DNA of 64,000 nt from positions 1,364,001 through 1,428,000 of the forward strand of contig CAWHVG010000003.1 in NCBI GenBank assembly GCA_963832725.1, given 5' to 3'. The notes beneath the pieces were generated by a model, which ran no database searches, was not told the origin of the DNA, and worked only from the letters and a program-made list of their open reading frames with translations. Shown piece by piece: positions 26,864 through 35,732 of the stretch. Position 1 is the first letter of the stretch, and each line of letters begins with the position of its first letter. Both the position numbers and the translations under genes were made by a program. This DNA comes from JAEZBP01 sp963832725 (lineage in GTDB: Bacteria; Myxococcota_A; Polyangia; Polyangiales; Sandaracinaceae).

Positions 26864-29114
26864 TCACCCCAACACTCTACGCTCGCGCCCCCGCACCTCC
26901 ATGATCGGCGTCCGCCCGATGCACCAGGTGAGATCCGGCGCCTGACCGGTGATCCGCAGCCTCCCTCCGTGCTCGCCGTCGAGGTGGCAGCGCTCGCAGG
27001 GGCTGGTCAGGTTGGACGGCTCGTCACCGCCGCCGTGGCTGCGGTAGCGGACGTGGTGCGAGCCAGGCGCGCTCGGGCGGGTGCACACGGGGCAGGTGCA
27101 GGCGTAGCCGTCGCGGCGGAGGATCGCTTCGCAGGCGTTGGTGCGGCCCAAGACTTCCGCCCACGTGGACCAGAAGGACGTGACCAGGAAGCGGACGAAG
27201 GTGCCGCCGATGCCCGCCCGCTCGAGGGCTGCTTGCAGCATGCGGTAGTGGAGAATGGTTTCCTCGCTCGCGCGGATTCTCAGAGTGACCTTGCCACTGG
27301 CCAGCCCCACCCCCCGGCCCCCTCCCGGCGGGAGGGGGAGATCGCGACGGACACGCTCGTCCCCGAACATCTGGACTGCGTCCTCCAGCCCCACCCCCCG
27401 GCCCCCTCCCGGCGGGAGGGGGAGATCATCATGCGGCGCGTCGTCCCCGAACATCTGGACGGGGAGATCATCGACCGGCGCTTCGTCCCCGAACATCTGG
27501 ACGGGGCGATGCCGACCGGAGGCTTCGTCCCCGAACATCTGGATCAGCGCGGCCTCCACTTCGCTCGGGGTGTCGGCGCGGAGGGGCTCGGCGATCCGCA
27601 GCGCCGGCTCGGGCGCGGTGAAGCCGGCTTCACGCTCGATCACCGGGAGCGGGGCCTCGTCGGGGGCGACGGTGCCGGTGCAGGCGGACTCGGCCTCCTC
27701 GGCGCTCAGCTCGCCGGCTCGCGCTCGCGCGCGGTGGATCAGCGAGCGGAGGCCTTCCTGCACGCTCAACGCGGCCCGCGCCATGTCGGCGGACAGGCTC
27801 TCCGGCGCCGACCCCAGCGCGCGGTCGAGAAGGGCCGGCGCGTCGTCCTCCCGCTCGATGCCGAACGCGCGCCTGGCGTACGCGCCGCACTTCATGTCCC
27901 GCTCCAGCGCTTGGACGATGGCGATCTCTTCCGCGCTCGGCGGGCCGGGCGGATCGTCCAGGTGCATCATCCGCGCGATCTGCTCGGCCGCCGTCACCTC
28001 TTCCTTGAGGTGCTTGTGCGTGCGGCGGGCCGGCGCGCTCGATCCACGCGGTCTCGGTGTCCGGCGTGGCCACGCGCGCGATCAGGGTCGCGGCTTCGTG
28101 GCCGATGCGACCTTCGTGCAAGGCGTCCCCGACCTCCGTCAAATGCGCGGCCCGCTTGGCCAGGGTGATGCGCGCGTACACGGCCGAGCGCGACATGCCC
28201 AGCCTTTCTCGAGCATATTGCGCCTCGCTCGCGAAGCCGAGGACGTGCCAGCCACGCGCCCGGTAGAACTTGGCGAGCTGGCGGCCGAACGCGAGGTCAC
28301 TGCTCGCCAGCCGCGGGGCGAGCTCGCGGACGATGCGTCGATCAATCCCCCGCGCGTCGCTCGGGAGCTCTTCGATCGCCGCCGGAATCGTCTCCTCCAA
28401 GGCCGCCGGCAGAGCGGGCTCCGCCGCCGCCTCTCTCCGGTCCATCCGCTGCTTGCCGGACTCGATGCTCGCCAGCCACGCGCGCTGCCGCTCGGCGACG
28501 TCCTCCGGCGTCAGGTCCGCCGCCGCGCCGAGGTTCGAGAGAGCACACTGCGCCTCGGCCAGGACGGACTCGAGCCACGCGCCCGGCTCGCCCCGACCAT
28601 CCAGCAGCTCGACCATCGGCCGCGTGGCCTCGAGCGCCCACGCCTCCTCGACGTCGACCCGCACGTCCAGCGTGCCGAAGCCTGCCGGCTCGTCCGCCTC
28701 GGCCTCGCCGCCTCGCTCGCGCATGGCCCGCTTCACCGCCCGCACGGTCATGCCCCGCGTGGCCTCGAGCAGCTCCTCTTCGTCCTCCGCCTCGGCGTAC
28801 CGCGCGAGCGCTTCGGCCATGCACCAGCCGATGGAGCCCGACAAGAGCGCGCGCCGGATGCGCGGCAGCTCCGCCAGCCGACGCGCCACGGCCCGCGTGT
28901 CCTCGCCCCACCGCCCGCTCCGCTGGCAGCGTTCCCGCACGTAGTCCGAAAAGCGCGAGAAGCCGAGCTCCTGCCAACCATTCGCCAGCGCGACGAAACC
29001 TTCGCCGAGCGAGAGCCGCACGACCGTTTGTTCACGCGACATGCGGACGAGACCCTCGTCCATGATCCGCGCTGCATCGCGGTCGACTAAATCGATGATG
29101 CTGCCCCCACGCAT
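26864..29114 (-). CDS. HNH endonuclease-domain protein with internal repeats, one-base interruption
   Basis: This protein is about 749 residues once one extra base near 28028-28036 (GC-rich, not GATC) is removed; the repaired junction is AWIERARRRTHKHLKEEV. The N-terminal half contains two similar helical units (GFVALANGWQELGFSRFSDY and QLAKFYRARGWHVLGFASEA), as in the myxobacterial HNH proteins related to the 13E12/DUF222 group. A linker carries four VQMFGDE-type repeats, two followed by LPLPPGGGRGVGL. The C-terminal HNH has CTCPVC, SHHVRYRSHGGGDEPSNLT and CERCHLDGEHGG. It probably nicks or cuts DNA; no mobile partner is visible. The ATG at 29114 is used. Confidence 0.75.
27302..27545. repeat. 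palindromic inserts and 16-bp repeats inside HNH gene
   Basis: Two nearly identical 40-bp copies (27302-27341 and 27386-27425) each contain CCCCTCCC-GGC-GGGAGGGG, a perfect hairpin. Four copies of CCCCGAACATCTGGA(C/T) begin at about 27361, 27449, 27488 and 27530. Copies keep the reading frame and encode LPLPPGGGRGVGL and VQMFGDE units. Confidence 0.8.
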
Positions 29115-29216
29115 CGTACGTTCTACGTAGCATTCTACTGAACACGTGTCCAGCTACCAACCAGATAATGCTCGGTCCCTGTCGCCCATGGGAGCATCGG
29201 CTGTCTGCGCGGCCTA

Positions 29217-29379
29217 GAGCACCGATTCATTCGAATCCGCGGAACTCGCAGGCCGCACGCGGCCCATCCGCGGCCCGTGCCTCATGGGCGAGTCTTCGGC
29301 GTCGCCTCGTCGACCCGAGCCAAGGCTGGACCACGTCGCGCGCCGCGCTTTCTCGGTTCTCCAAATGGACTCGGTGCTC
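29217..29379. repeat. MITE-like element, copy 1
   Basis: A 163-bp segment ends in GAGCACCGA...TCGGTGCTC with imperfect extension of the arms to about 22 bp. Its centre (CCCATCCGCGGCCCGT ... TCGCCTCGTCG ... CTGGACCACGTCGCG) matches the centre of the element at 31894-32053. No ORF inside; no clear target duplication. Confidence 0.6.
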
Positions 29380-30658
29380 CACAGGGACTCGAGGATTGGG
29401 CGTTCGGCCCTGCCGATCCCGGTCTGTCCCGAGCCGCGGGCAGCCGGGGTCGAGCCGGCGCCGACGCCGCGCCATCCGCCACGCGCGGCGCGGTCATGAG
29501 CCTGGCTGGAAAGGGCGGCGTCTGCCGGACCGAGCATGGGGCCGGGAGCGCGCTGTACTCTGTGCCTCATCCCCGACGCCCGGACGACTCGTGGGTCTCG
29601 GAGCCTTCTCCGCTCCGGCGGAGGCGCGGGTGACATGCTCGCTCCACCGCGCGTCCGGTGTGCAGGTCGCCAACGCTCGCGCAGGCTTCGGACGGCTCCG
29701 AGCGCCCGCGGCAGCAACGGTGGGAGGGGTCCCCGAAAGCCGTGGCGGCTCGGCCGAACGGTCGAAAGGGTCCGAAAAGACCGTGGCAGCTCGAGGGGAG
29801 GGGTCGGAGGGTTCCGAAAAGTCCGTGGCGGCTTCGGCGAACGGTCGGACCGGGGGTCGAAAATGCCAGGGACCGTGGGGGAAGGGTCCGAGGGCTGCCC
29901 AGAGGCCCTCCGGCGGCGAGTGGAACGGCCCACGGGGTCGGTTCCGCGCGGGAGGGCCTCTCGGGGAACCCTCCGAGGGTTCGTGGAAGTTCCTGGGGAA
30001 ATTGGGTGAACGGTCGGAGGGTTCGTGGAAGTTCCTGGGGACTCTTGCGAACGGTCCGAGGGGTCGGACCCGACAGCGGCGGAGATGGGGGAACGGTCGG
30101 AGGGTTCGCGAAAACTGCTGGGGGAATTGACGAACGGTCCGAGAGGTCGCCCCACACAGCGGCGGAGATCGGGGAGCGGTCCGAGGGTTCGCGCAAACTG
30201 GTGGGAGAATTGACGAAGGTCCGAGGGGTCGGCCCAGACAGCGGCGGAGATCGGGGACGGGTCCGAGAGTTCCCCGAAGGCGAGAGCGGAACGGGGGGAA
30301 CGCTCAGACGGTTCGGGCCCATCGCTCGGCCCAGATCCCGAACGCTCTCTTGGCGCGATCGGAACGCCGGCGGAATCGGTGAGCGTTCGGAGGCTCATTC
30401 GAGGCTCGAGGCGGCCTCCGGCAACGGCACGAGCGGAGGGACGCGCCGCGCGGCGGACCATCGAGCGCCCTCCGACCGTTCCTGCGCGCCTCTCATCCCG
30501 GGATGCCGTCGCGAGGTGGGTGGCCGAGTGAGCTTCGCTGCCTCCGCGACTGCCCCCGACCCCCGCCCTCCCCCGCATTCGAGGAAGGGTGCTCATGCGA
30601 GAGCCGGTGCGACGGCCTCGATTCGGGGGAGGGAGCTCGTGGAGCGCTGGCCGAGGCG
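29380..30658. other. 1.3-kb gene-free region with minisatellite
   Basis: Long open frames on both strands are shadows of repetitive GC-rich sequence (see 29750-30290). No gene is supportable on codon pattern, start sites or homology. Confidence 0.55.
29750..30290. repeat. degenerate minisatellite with 41/42-bp units
   Basis: Units beginning GAACGGTC(C/G)GAG occur at 30008, 30049, 30091, 30132, 30174 and 30215, spaced 41, 42, 41, 42 and 41 bp. They alternate between an A type (…GGTCGG.CC.GACAGCGGCGGAGAT) and a B type (…GGTTCGCG.AAACT..TGGG), giving an 83-bp higher-order repeat. More diverged units extend leftward to about 29750. Confidence 0.8.
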
Positions 30659-31582
30659 TCAGTTGGTCGACTGCGGTTCGCCCGCGCCGCTCGAACCTGC
30701 GCTGCTCGCGCCCGCGTCGTTGGCGCCCGCGTTGCCGGTCGCGCCGCCCGAGCCGGTCGCGGCCCCGTCGGTCGACGCAGCTCCGCTCGCCCCGGTCTCG
30801 CCGGCGCCCGGGTCCGTGGCGTCGCTCGACGCATGCTGGCCCCGCCCGAGGTAGATGCTGGGGGCGATCGCGGCCGCGTCTCCGTCGTGGTAGCGCACGT
30901 ACTCCACGGCGCGCTGGATCTCGGTGTAGTCGAAGACGAAGAGGCGGAAGGCCCGGCTGCGCTGGTCGGCCCAGGTCCTGCCCGGGGCCGCGGTCCCCGC
31001 GCCGATGGTCTTCGCGCCGAGCTCGGCCACGAGCTGCGTGCCGAGCATGCTCGCGCGATCGATCTGCTCCTGGGTGACCAAGGTCTTGCCTTTGATGTCG
31101 TCCCAGGAGGCGCGGAAGAGCGCGCCGAGCGCGATCAGATCGTTGGCGCGATCGAGGTGGCCCCTGCCGTCGCGGATCGCGGCCACGGCGTCCCCGTTCA
31201 TCGCCCCGAACGAGACGTGCGCGTCGGCGACGCTCAGGAGCTGCTCGCGCAACACCCGCCCCTCCTCGAGGTCCGCCTCGAGCTGCTGCGAGTTGCGCGG
31301 CACGTAGCGGAGGTGCGTGTACAGAAGCCCGAGGGCCCGCACGCGAATCCGACCGATCTCGTCGAGCGGCGGTTTCTTGAAGACCTCCTTCATGGCCGGC
31401 ACGAGCCCTTTGATCGCGGGCAGCGCGCCCAAGGCGATCGAGACGGCGCTCGGGATGTCCGCGTTGACGCGGCCGATCAGCTCGGGCGGCAGCTTGTCCA
31501 GCTCGGGCGCGATCTCCGCATAGGCGGCCGCGATGTCAGCGGGTGAATCGGGGCGTACGGCGTTCGGTTTACGCTTCGGCAT
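30659..31582 (-). CDS. unknown soluble protein with Gly/Ala/Ser tail
   Basis: This 307-residue protein starts after a purine-rich GGAAAGGAAAGAGAG. The first 240 residues are helical (DIAAAYAEIAPELDKLPPEL, EADLEEGRVLREQLLSVADA). The last 60 residues are low-complexity Gly, Ala, Ser, Thr and Asp, probably disordered. There is no signal peptide or membrane segment, and no family is recognised. It has the normal codon pattern of the genome. Confidence 0.6.
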   Translation of the reverse strand: MPKRKPNAVRPDSPADIAAAYAEIAPELDKLPPELIGRVNADIPSAVSIALGALPAIKGLVPAMKEVFKKPPLDEIGRIRVRALGLLYTHLRYVPRNSQQLEADLEEGRVLREQLLSVADAHVSFGAMNGDAVAAIRDGRGHLDRANDLIALGALFRASWDDIKGKTLVTQEQIDRASMLGTQLVAELGAKTIGAGTAAPGRTWADQRSRAFRLFVFDYTEIQRAVEYVRYHDGDAAAIAPSIYLGRGQHASSDATDPGAGETGASGAASTDGAATGSGGATGNAGANDAGASSAGSSGAGEPQSTN

Positions 31583-31893
31583 CTCTCTCTCTTTCCTTTC
31601 CGAGGCCCCCCACGAGAGAGCCCCCCACGGCGAAGACCCTGCCGGACATCCGAGCCGCGATTTCAAACGAGCGCGGACTCGCGGCCCCGACGAGCGCGGC
31701 GCTGGAGGCGTCAGTTGCCGGCGCGGCCCTGCGACGGACCGGTGGGCTGTGAGCCGAGGCGAAGCTCAGACCGCCGGAGAGCGATCGTGCCAATGGCGTG
31801 AGCGAGCAGCCCCGGCTACGGGCAGACCGGGACGGCGCCCGTCACGTCGAGCCGCACCAGCACGCCCGCGATTCCGTCGGCGCCCGAGTAGCA
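31583..31893. other. gene-free interval
   Basis: Upstream region of the minus-strand gene starting at 31582. A short direct repeat (ACGAGAGAGCCCCCCACGGCG and its neighbour) is visible, and nothing else is recognised. Confidence 0.4.
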
Positions 31894-32053
31894 GAGCGCA
31901 TCTCACAACCTCTCCCGTCGCCTCGCCGGCGGGACGGGGCCCATCCGCGGCCCGTCGTTCCTCGACGATACGTGGCATCGCCTCGTCGCGCCGGACCACG
32001 GTTGGACCCCGTCGCGCTCGGCGATGCTCGGTCCGCGGTTGTGAGATGCGCTC
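31894..32053. repeat. MITE-like element, copy 2, with 17-bp perfect terminal inverted repeats
   Basis: GAGCGCATCTCACAACC (31894-31910) and GGTTGTGAGATGCGCTC (32037-32053) are exact reverse complements, 160 bp end to end. The interior shares CCCATCCGCGGCCCGT and TCGCCTCGTCG with the element at 29217. It overlaps the 3' end of the minus-strand lipoprotein gene and supplies its final codons. Confidence 0.75.
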
Positions 32054-32713
32054 AGGCCCAGCCCTCGCAGAATCATCTCGTCCGGGATGGTCGACAGGTC
32101 GAGGCTGACGGCGCCGACCGGGTCGTCGAACGCGATGTCGCGATCGATCACCGAGAGCTCGGCGACCACGTTGGGCGTGTCGCACGGGAACGCCCACCCC
32201 GTCGGGGCCGCCGGTCGTCGTCGTGCGCAGTTGCCCGTCCCAGGTGTTCGAGGCCTCCGGCGTTTGCCACCGCCAGTCCGTGTCTCCCGCGAACGCTCCG
32301 AACGCCACGAGGTCGGGGCCCTCGAAGCTCATCTCGAGCCAGTTGCCGCTCAGACCGCAGAGGTTGGCCACCACGGACTCGAACTGCTGTCCGGCGACTC
32401 AATCCGCGAACGTGCCGGCACCTGCGAGCTGGCCGTTGATGGCGTCGGTGACCGCGCTCCGGATCTCGCTCGCCGCGACCGAGCACACCAGCTCGATGGT
32501 GTTGGAGCCCACGCCGTCCCACACGCTACCGTCGGGCTTGCGAGGCGTCGCGTACACGTCCCACAAGAGGACGTTGAGCGTCCCGCCCGCTGGGCAGGCG
32601 TCGATGGTCGCCGGCGGAGGCGGCGGGGGCGGCTCGTGACGCGGGTCTGTCGACATCGCGCATCCCGCGAGAGTCAGCGCGTAGAGCGTCGTGAAGATGG
32701 CCGACTGTCGCAC
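31903..32713 (-). pseudogene. lipoprotein gene with in-frame TGA, frameshift and MITE at 3' end
   Basis: A GTG at 32713 after GGGAGGGG opens a lipoprotein signal (FTTLYALTLAGCAMS). It continues TIDACPAGGTLNVLLWDVY and SNTIELVCSVAASEIRSA. At 32399-32401 the same frame has TGA in the context GATTGAG; if this was GATC, the codon is Arg and the frame continues VAGQQFESVVANLCGLSGNW. One extra base near 32205 shifts the frame again before PTGWAFPCDTPNVVAELSVI. The last ~50 codons lie inside the inverted-repeat element. Family unknown. The TGA may be an artefact; the MITE is probably real. Confidence 0.55.
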
Positions 32714-32890
32714 GTTCCCCTCCCGAGTCGTCGCGCCCGAGCGTATCACGCCATGCGAGTCGTCGTCGCGATGTCGTGCGCCGAAGTGATCGAGTGCACA
32801 GGTCGTCGACGGGCCGTCAATCGTTCGAAAGAACTGGCCGGTGCCGAGGCCTTCCATCGAGCTGCGTGATCGGCGACGATGCGAGGTTCA

Positions 32891-33016
32891 ATGAAGCAAA
32901 ATCTCTGGAGCATCGCCGAGCTCTTCGAGGTCGAGGGGGAGCAGAGCCTCGCGGCCGATATCGTTGGCCGCCTCGAGCAGAAGGGATACTCTTTCCGCCA
33001 GCCGGGAGGACGGTGA
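32891..33016 (+). CDS. tiny protein, first of an overlapping pair
   Basis: This 41-residue ORF (MKQNLWSIAELFEVEGEQSL … RLEQKGYSFRQPGGR) is preceded by GAGG. Its TGA overlaps the ATG of the next ORF. The sequence is amphipathic and acidic, with no homologue recognised. The translational coupling is the main reason to believe it. Confidence 0.45.
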   Translation: MKQNLWSIAELFEVEGEQSLAADIVGRLEQKGYSFRQPGGR

Positions 33017-33192
33017 TGGACGAGGGGTCGAAGGTGGGCAAGCGCGAGATGTCGCTCAAGGAATCGGTCGAGCAGATCATGAGCACCCGTGACTCCCTGC
33101 CCCAGCACGTGAAGGTGGTCGCCGAGTGGAACCGGGCCATCCTCGAGGCGCGGCGCGCTCCCGCGGCTTCGTCGGACCCTTCCAAGCGCTGA
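33016..33192 (+). CDS. tiny protein, second of an overlapping pair
   Basis: This 58-residue ORF (MDEGSKVGKREMSLKESVEQ … NRAILEARRAPAA) is charged and probably helical. It starts inside the stop of the 41-residue ORF. Size and coupling are similar to toxin-antitoxin pairs, but neither protein matches a family I recognise. Confidence 0.45.
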   Translation: MDEGSKVGKREMSLKESVEQIMSTRDSLPQHVKVVAEWNRAILEARRAPAASSDPSKR

Positions 33193-33254
33193 CCGCGGAT
33201 GGCCGACGGAGCCGGCGGTCGCAGCCCGGATCGGCTCGACGACCCCAGGCCTTC

Positions 33255-34145
33255 TCACGGCAGGCCGTAGAGGAAACGCTCGAACGCGTGGCGCACCGCG
33301 AGCATGGTGTCGAGCGCCGGCAGGTGGGGGACCACCAGCTCGACCGACGCCGCCCGACCTCGGATGCGCACCCCGTCCTCCGCTCGCTCGACGAAGGCGC
33401 GGATGGCCGCGGCCTCGCCGGGCGAGACCTGCTGTAGATGGTCTCGGTCCACCGCGAGCGCCGGCAGCTCGGGCGGCCAGTCCACCGGCGGGCCTGCCCA
33501 GGAGGGCTGCTCGGCGGGGTCGAGCGCGCTCACCTGGACGTCGAACGATGAAGCCGTCCAAGGCCGGCCGGGCCAGTCGCGAGCCTCGGTCAACAACGCC
33601 CGGGCGAGCGCGAACGGCTCGGGCAACGGAGCCCGGGCCTCCCATTGCACCCGGTAGGGTCCCGCGTCGCTCGCCGACGGCGGATCCAGCCCATCGACGC
33701 TCGCGCAGACCCACCCACCGCGCTCGGCGACACAGACCGTGGTGACATTCGTGTCGGCCGAGGCGAAGAGACGAACGTGCGGTGCCATGGACTCGAGCCG
33801 CGCCGCGACGAAGCGGGCGGAGAGGACAGAAGCCTGCGCCGGAGTGAGCGCGCCCGAGACGTACGAGCCCGTCCGGTCGTAGATCGAACGCAGGAAGAGG
33901 CCGGTCTCGTAGAGCGCGAACGAGGGCAGCGCGGCGCGGCCGTCTTCCCACGCGAGCACCAGGGGCCGTGGCTCGCGCGAGGAGGCGGACGTCACGGAGA
34001 GCGGCCGGTTCTCCGTCGGCATGGGCCGCTCGACAGCGGCGCCCACCGTCGAGAGCGAGGGAGAGAGCGCGACGCCGGCGCCGGTGAGGATGGCCGTGGC
34101 CAGCAGACCGGCGACGACGACGACCGCGTGGGGATGGGATCGCAC
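33255..34145 (-). CDS. secreted or membrane-anchored unknown protein
   Basis: This 296-residue protein has an N-terminal hydrophobic segment VVVVAGLLATAILTGAGVAL (signal or anchor), followed by a soluble domain with strand-like repeats (FALYETGLFLRSIYDRTGSY, YRVQWEARAPLPEPFALARA). Two Cys residues in TTVCVAERGGWVCAS could form a disulphide. No family recognised. It is one base from the metalloprotease gene on the same strand, so the two are probably cotranscribed. Confidence 0.6.
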   Translation of the reverse strand: MRSHPHAVVVVAGLLATAILTGAGVALSPSLSTVGAAVERPMPTENRPLSVTSASSREPRPLVLAWEDGRAALPSFALYETGLFLRSIYDRTGSYVSGALTPAQASVLSARFVAARLESMAPHVRLFASADTNVTTVCVAERGGWVCASVDGLDPPSASDAGPYRVQWEARAPLPEPFALARALLTEARDWPGRPWTASSFDVQVSALDPAEQPSWAGPPVDWPPELPALAVDRDHLQQVSPGEAAAIRAFVERAEDGVRIRGRAASVELVVPHLPALDTMLAVRHAFERFLYGLP

Positions 34146-34146
34146 G

Positions 34147-34919
34147 TCAGCGCGGCGGAGCTTCGCACATCGGTTCGGACGGCCCGCGCCGCTCGTTCAC
34201 GACCGTCCAGCGGGAGGTCGTCTCGCGCTCCATGATGCGTCGCGCCCAGAGGTAGTCGGTAGCCGACACCCAGCTGCCGAGGCCCATGATGCCGCGCCGC
34301 TGCGTTCGTTGGGATCGCCGTAGCAGCTGGGCTCGTTGCCCACGCAGCCCGGATGCTGGAGGCCGAGCATGTGACCGATCTCGTGTGCAGCTCCGAGCTG
34401 CAGCGTGCGGCGCAGGCGCGGTTGGCCACTGCGCAGATGATGCCAGTTGCACCCGAGGTCTTCCTCTTTCAGCTGCACGACCGCGACGTCGGCATACCGC
34501 GGGCCCGTGGGTGGCACGCGCCCACGGGGCAAGTGACCCGTGTACGCATAGTCCACGTGGGTCTGCGCATTCGTCGCCACTGGTGGAAGCGCGACCACGT
34601 GCCACTGCTCGTTGTCGATGGCGCGGCGCCGGACGACCTCCACGTGCACCTCGGTGCGGGTCGGCCCGAACATGCCGGAGGACACCAGCAGGTGCTGCCT
34701 GCTCCATGCTCGAGCGCCCAGCACCTCGAACCCCTCGCGGAACGCGCGCTTGCGGTCGTCGTCCCACAGCGACTCGAACGCGATGTGGTACTGCACGGGA
34801 AGGGTCGCCGTCAGCTTCCACCAGTAGGAGTTGATCCGGTCGATTCGATATCGAAGGTACCGAGCTCCGGAGATGCCGCGGGGCCGGTTGGAGATCTCAC
34901 GCAGATTGATGGACGGCAT
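34147..34919 (-). CDS. zincin metalloprotease, frame-interrupted
   Basis: The zinc site is AAHEIGHMLGLQHPGC, the extended HExxHxxGxxH metzincin motif. After a frame change near 34310 the text IMGLGSWVSATDYLW supplies the Met-turn region. The two halves joined give about 257 residues. The error sits in GCGGCGCGGC and is either two extra bases or one missing; it is not GATC-associated. No signal peptide is evident with the ATG at 34919. It is adjacent to the secreted protein at 33255. Substrate is unknown. Confidence 0.7.
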
Positions 34920-35079
34920 GGGCTCCGTTCGTGCGCTCGTAGGTCGACGCACGACTTTCCCTCAACGCTGGCGGATGCGTCAACGCGGTCGACGACCTCG
35001 CCCGCACGGGCCGGTGGTGGAGCCGAATTCGTGTGCTTTTCGTTGAGGCGGGATCGAGCCTCACGGTACGGTCGCTCGC

Positions 35080-35730
35080 ATGATCCCCGCGCTGGTCGCC
35101 TCCGAGATCCGCGAGACGCTGCTCGATTATCTGCGCACGACGTGGGCGCTCTCGGATCGCGAGCTCGAGGCGGCGCTCTTCCGATTTCTTTCGGCAGATC
35201 GACGCGATGGCGGGACGGGCGTCTTCCAGGGGCCGTATCTGCGGCTGCGCTTGCCCTTCGAGCCGGCACCGTCCGATGCGCGGATCCCCCTCGACCTGCT
35301 CGTGCCGTATACCGCCGTACCAACACCAGCTCGCGGCGTGGCAGCGGCGCGCCTCGAAGGACGGCCGAGAGCCGCAGCCGACCCTGGTGGTGACCGGGAC
35401 GGGATCGGGGAAGACCGAAGCGTTCCTGTTGCCGATCCTCGACCACGGTCTGCGCGCTCGGGAGCGCGGCGAGAAAGGCATCAAAGCCGTCGTCCTCTAT
35501 CCGATGAACGCGCTGGCCGCCGACCAGGCGCGCCGCATCGCCGAGAGGGTCCACGGCTCGGGCGACGACCACCCGATGCGCGGGAAGCTGCGCGTCGGCA
35601 TGTACGTCGGGGGCGACGGCAAGCACCGGGTGATGGGCCCCGATCAGGTGATCGACGGACGGAAGCAGCTCCGCGAGCAGCCGCCCGATCTGTTGCTCAC
35701 GAACTACGAGTGCCCCCGCCGACGCGCTCG
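35080..35730 (+). pseudogene. large DEAD/DEAH helicase, N-terminal third only
   Basis: The sequence reads MIPALVASEIRETLLDYLRT …, then TPYQHQLAAWQRR, Walker A LVVTGTGSGKTEAF, motif Ia VVLYPMNALAADQARR and LLLTNYE. One extra base near 35310 (TATACCGCC) shifts the frame. The gene ends abruptly after LLLTNYE, where intact YprA/DrmA-type helicases continue for several hundred residues. At that point the sequence becomes the 3' end of a ligD-like gene on the other strand. It cannot encode an active helicase as it stands. Confidence 0.75.
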
Positions 35731-35732
35731 TA

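Noticed and set aside
30008..30255. Possible CRISPR array from regular spacing of 41-42 bp
   Set aside because: The whole unit repeats; there are no unique spacers and no cas genes nearby. It is a minisatellite.
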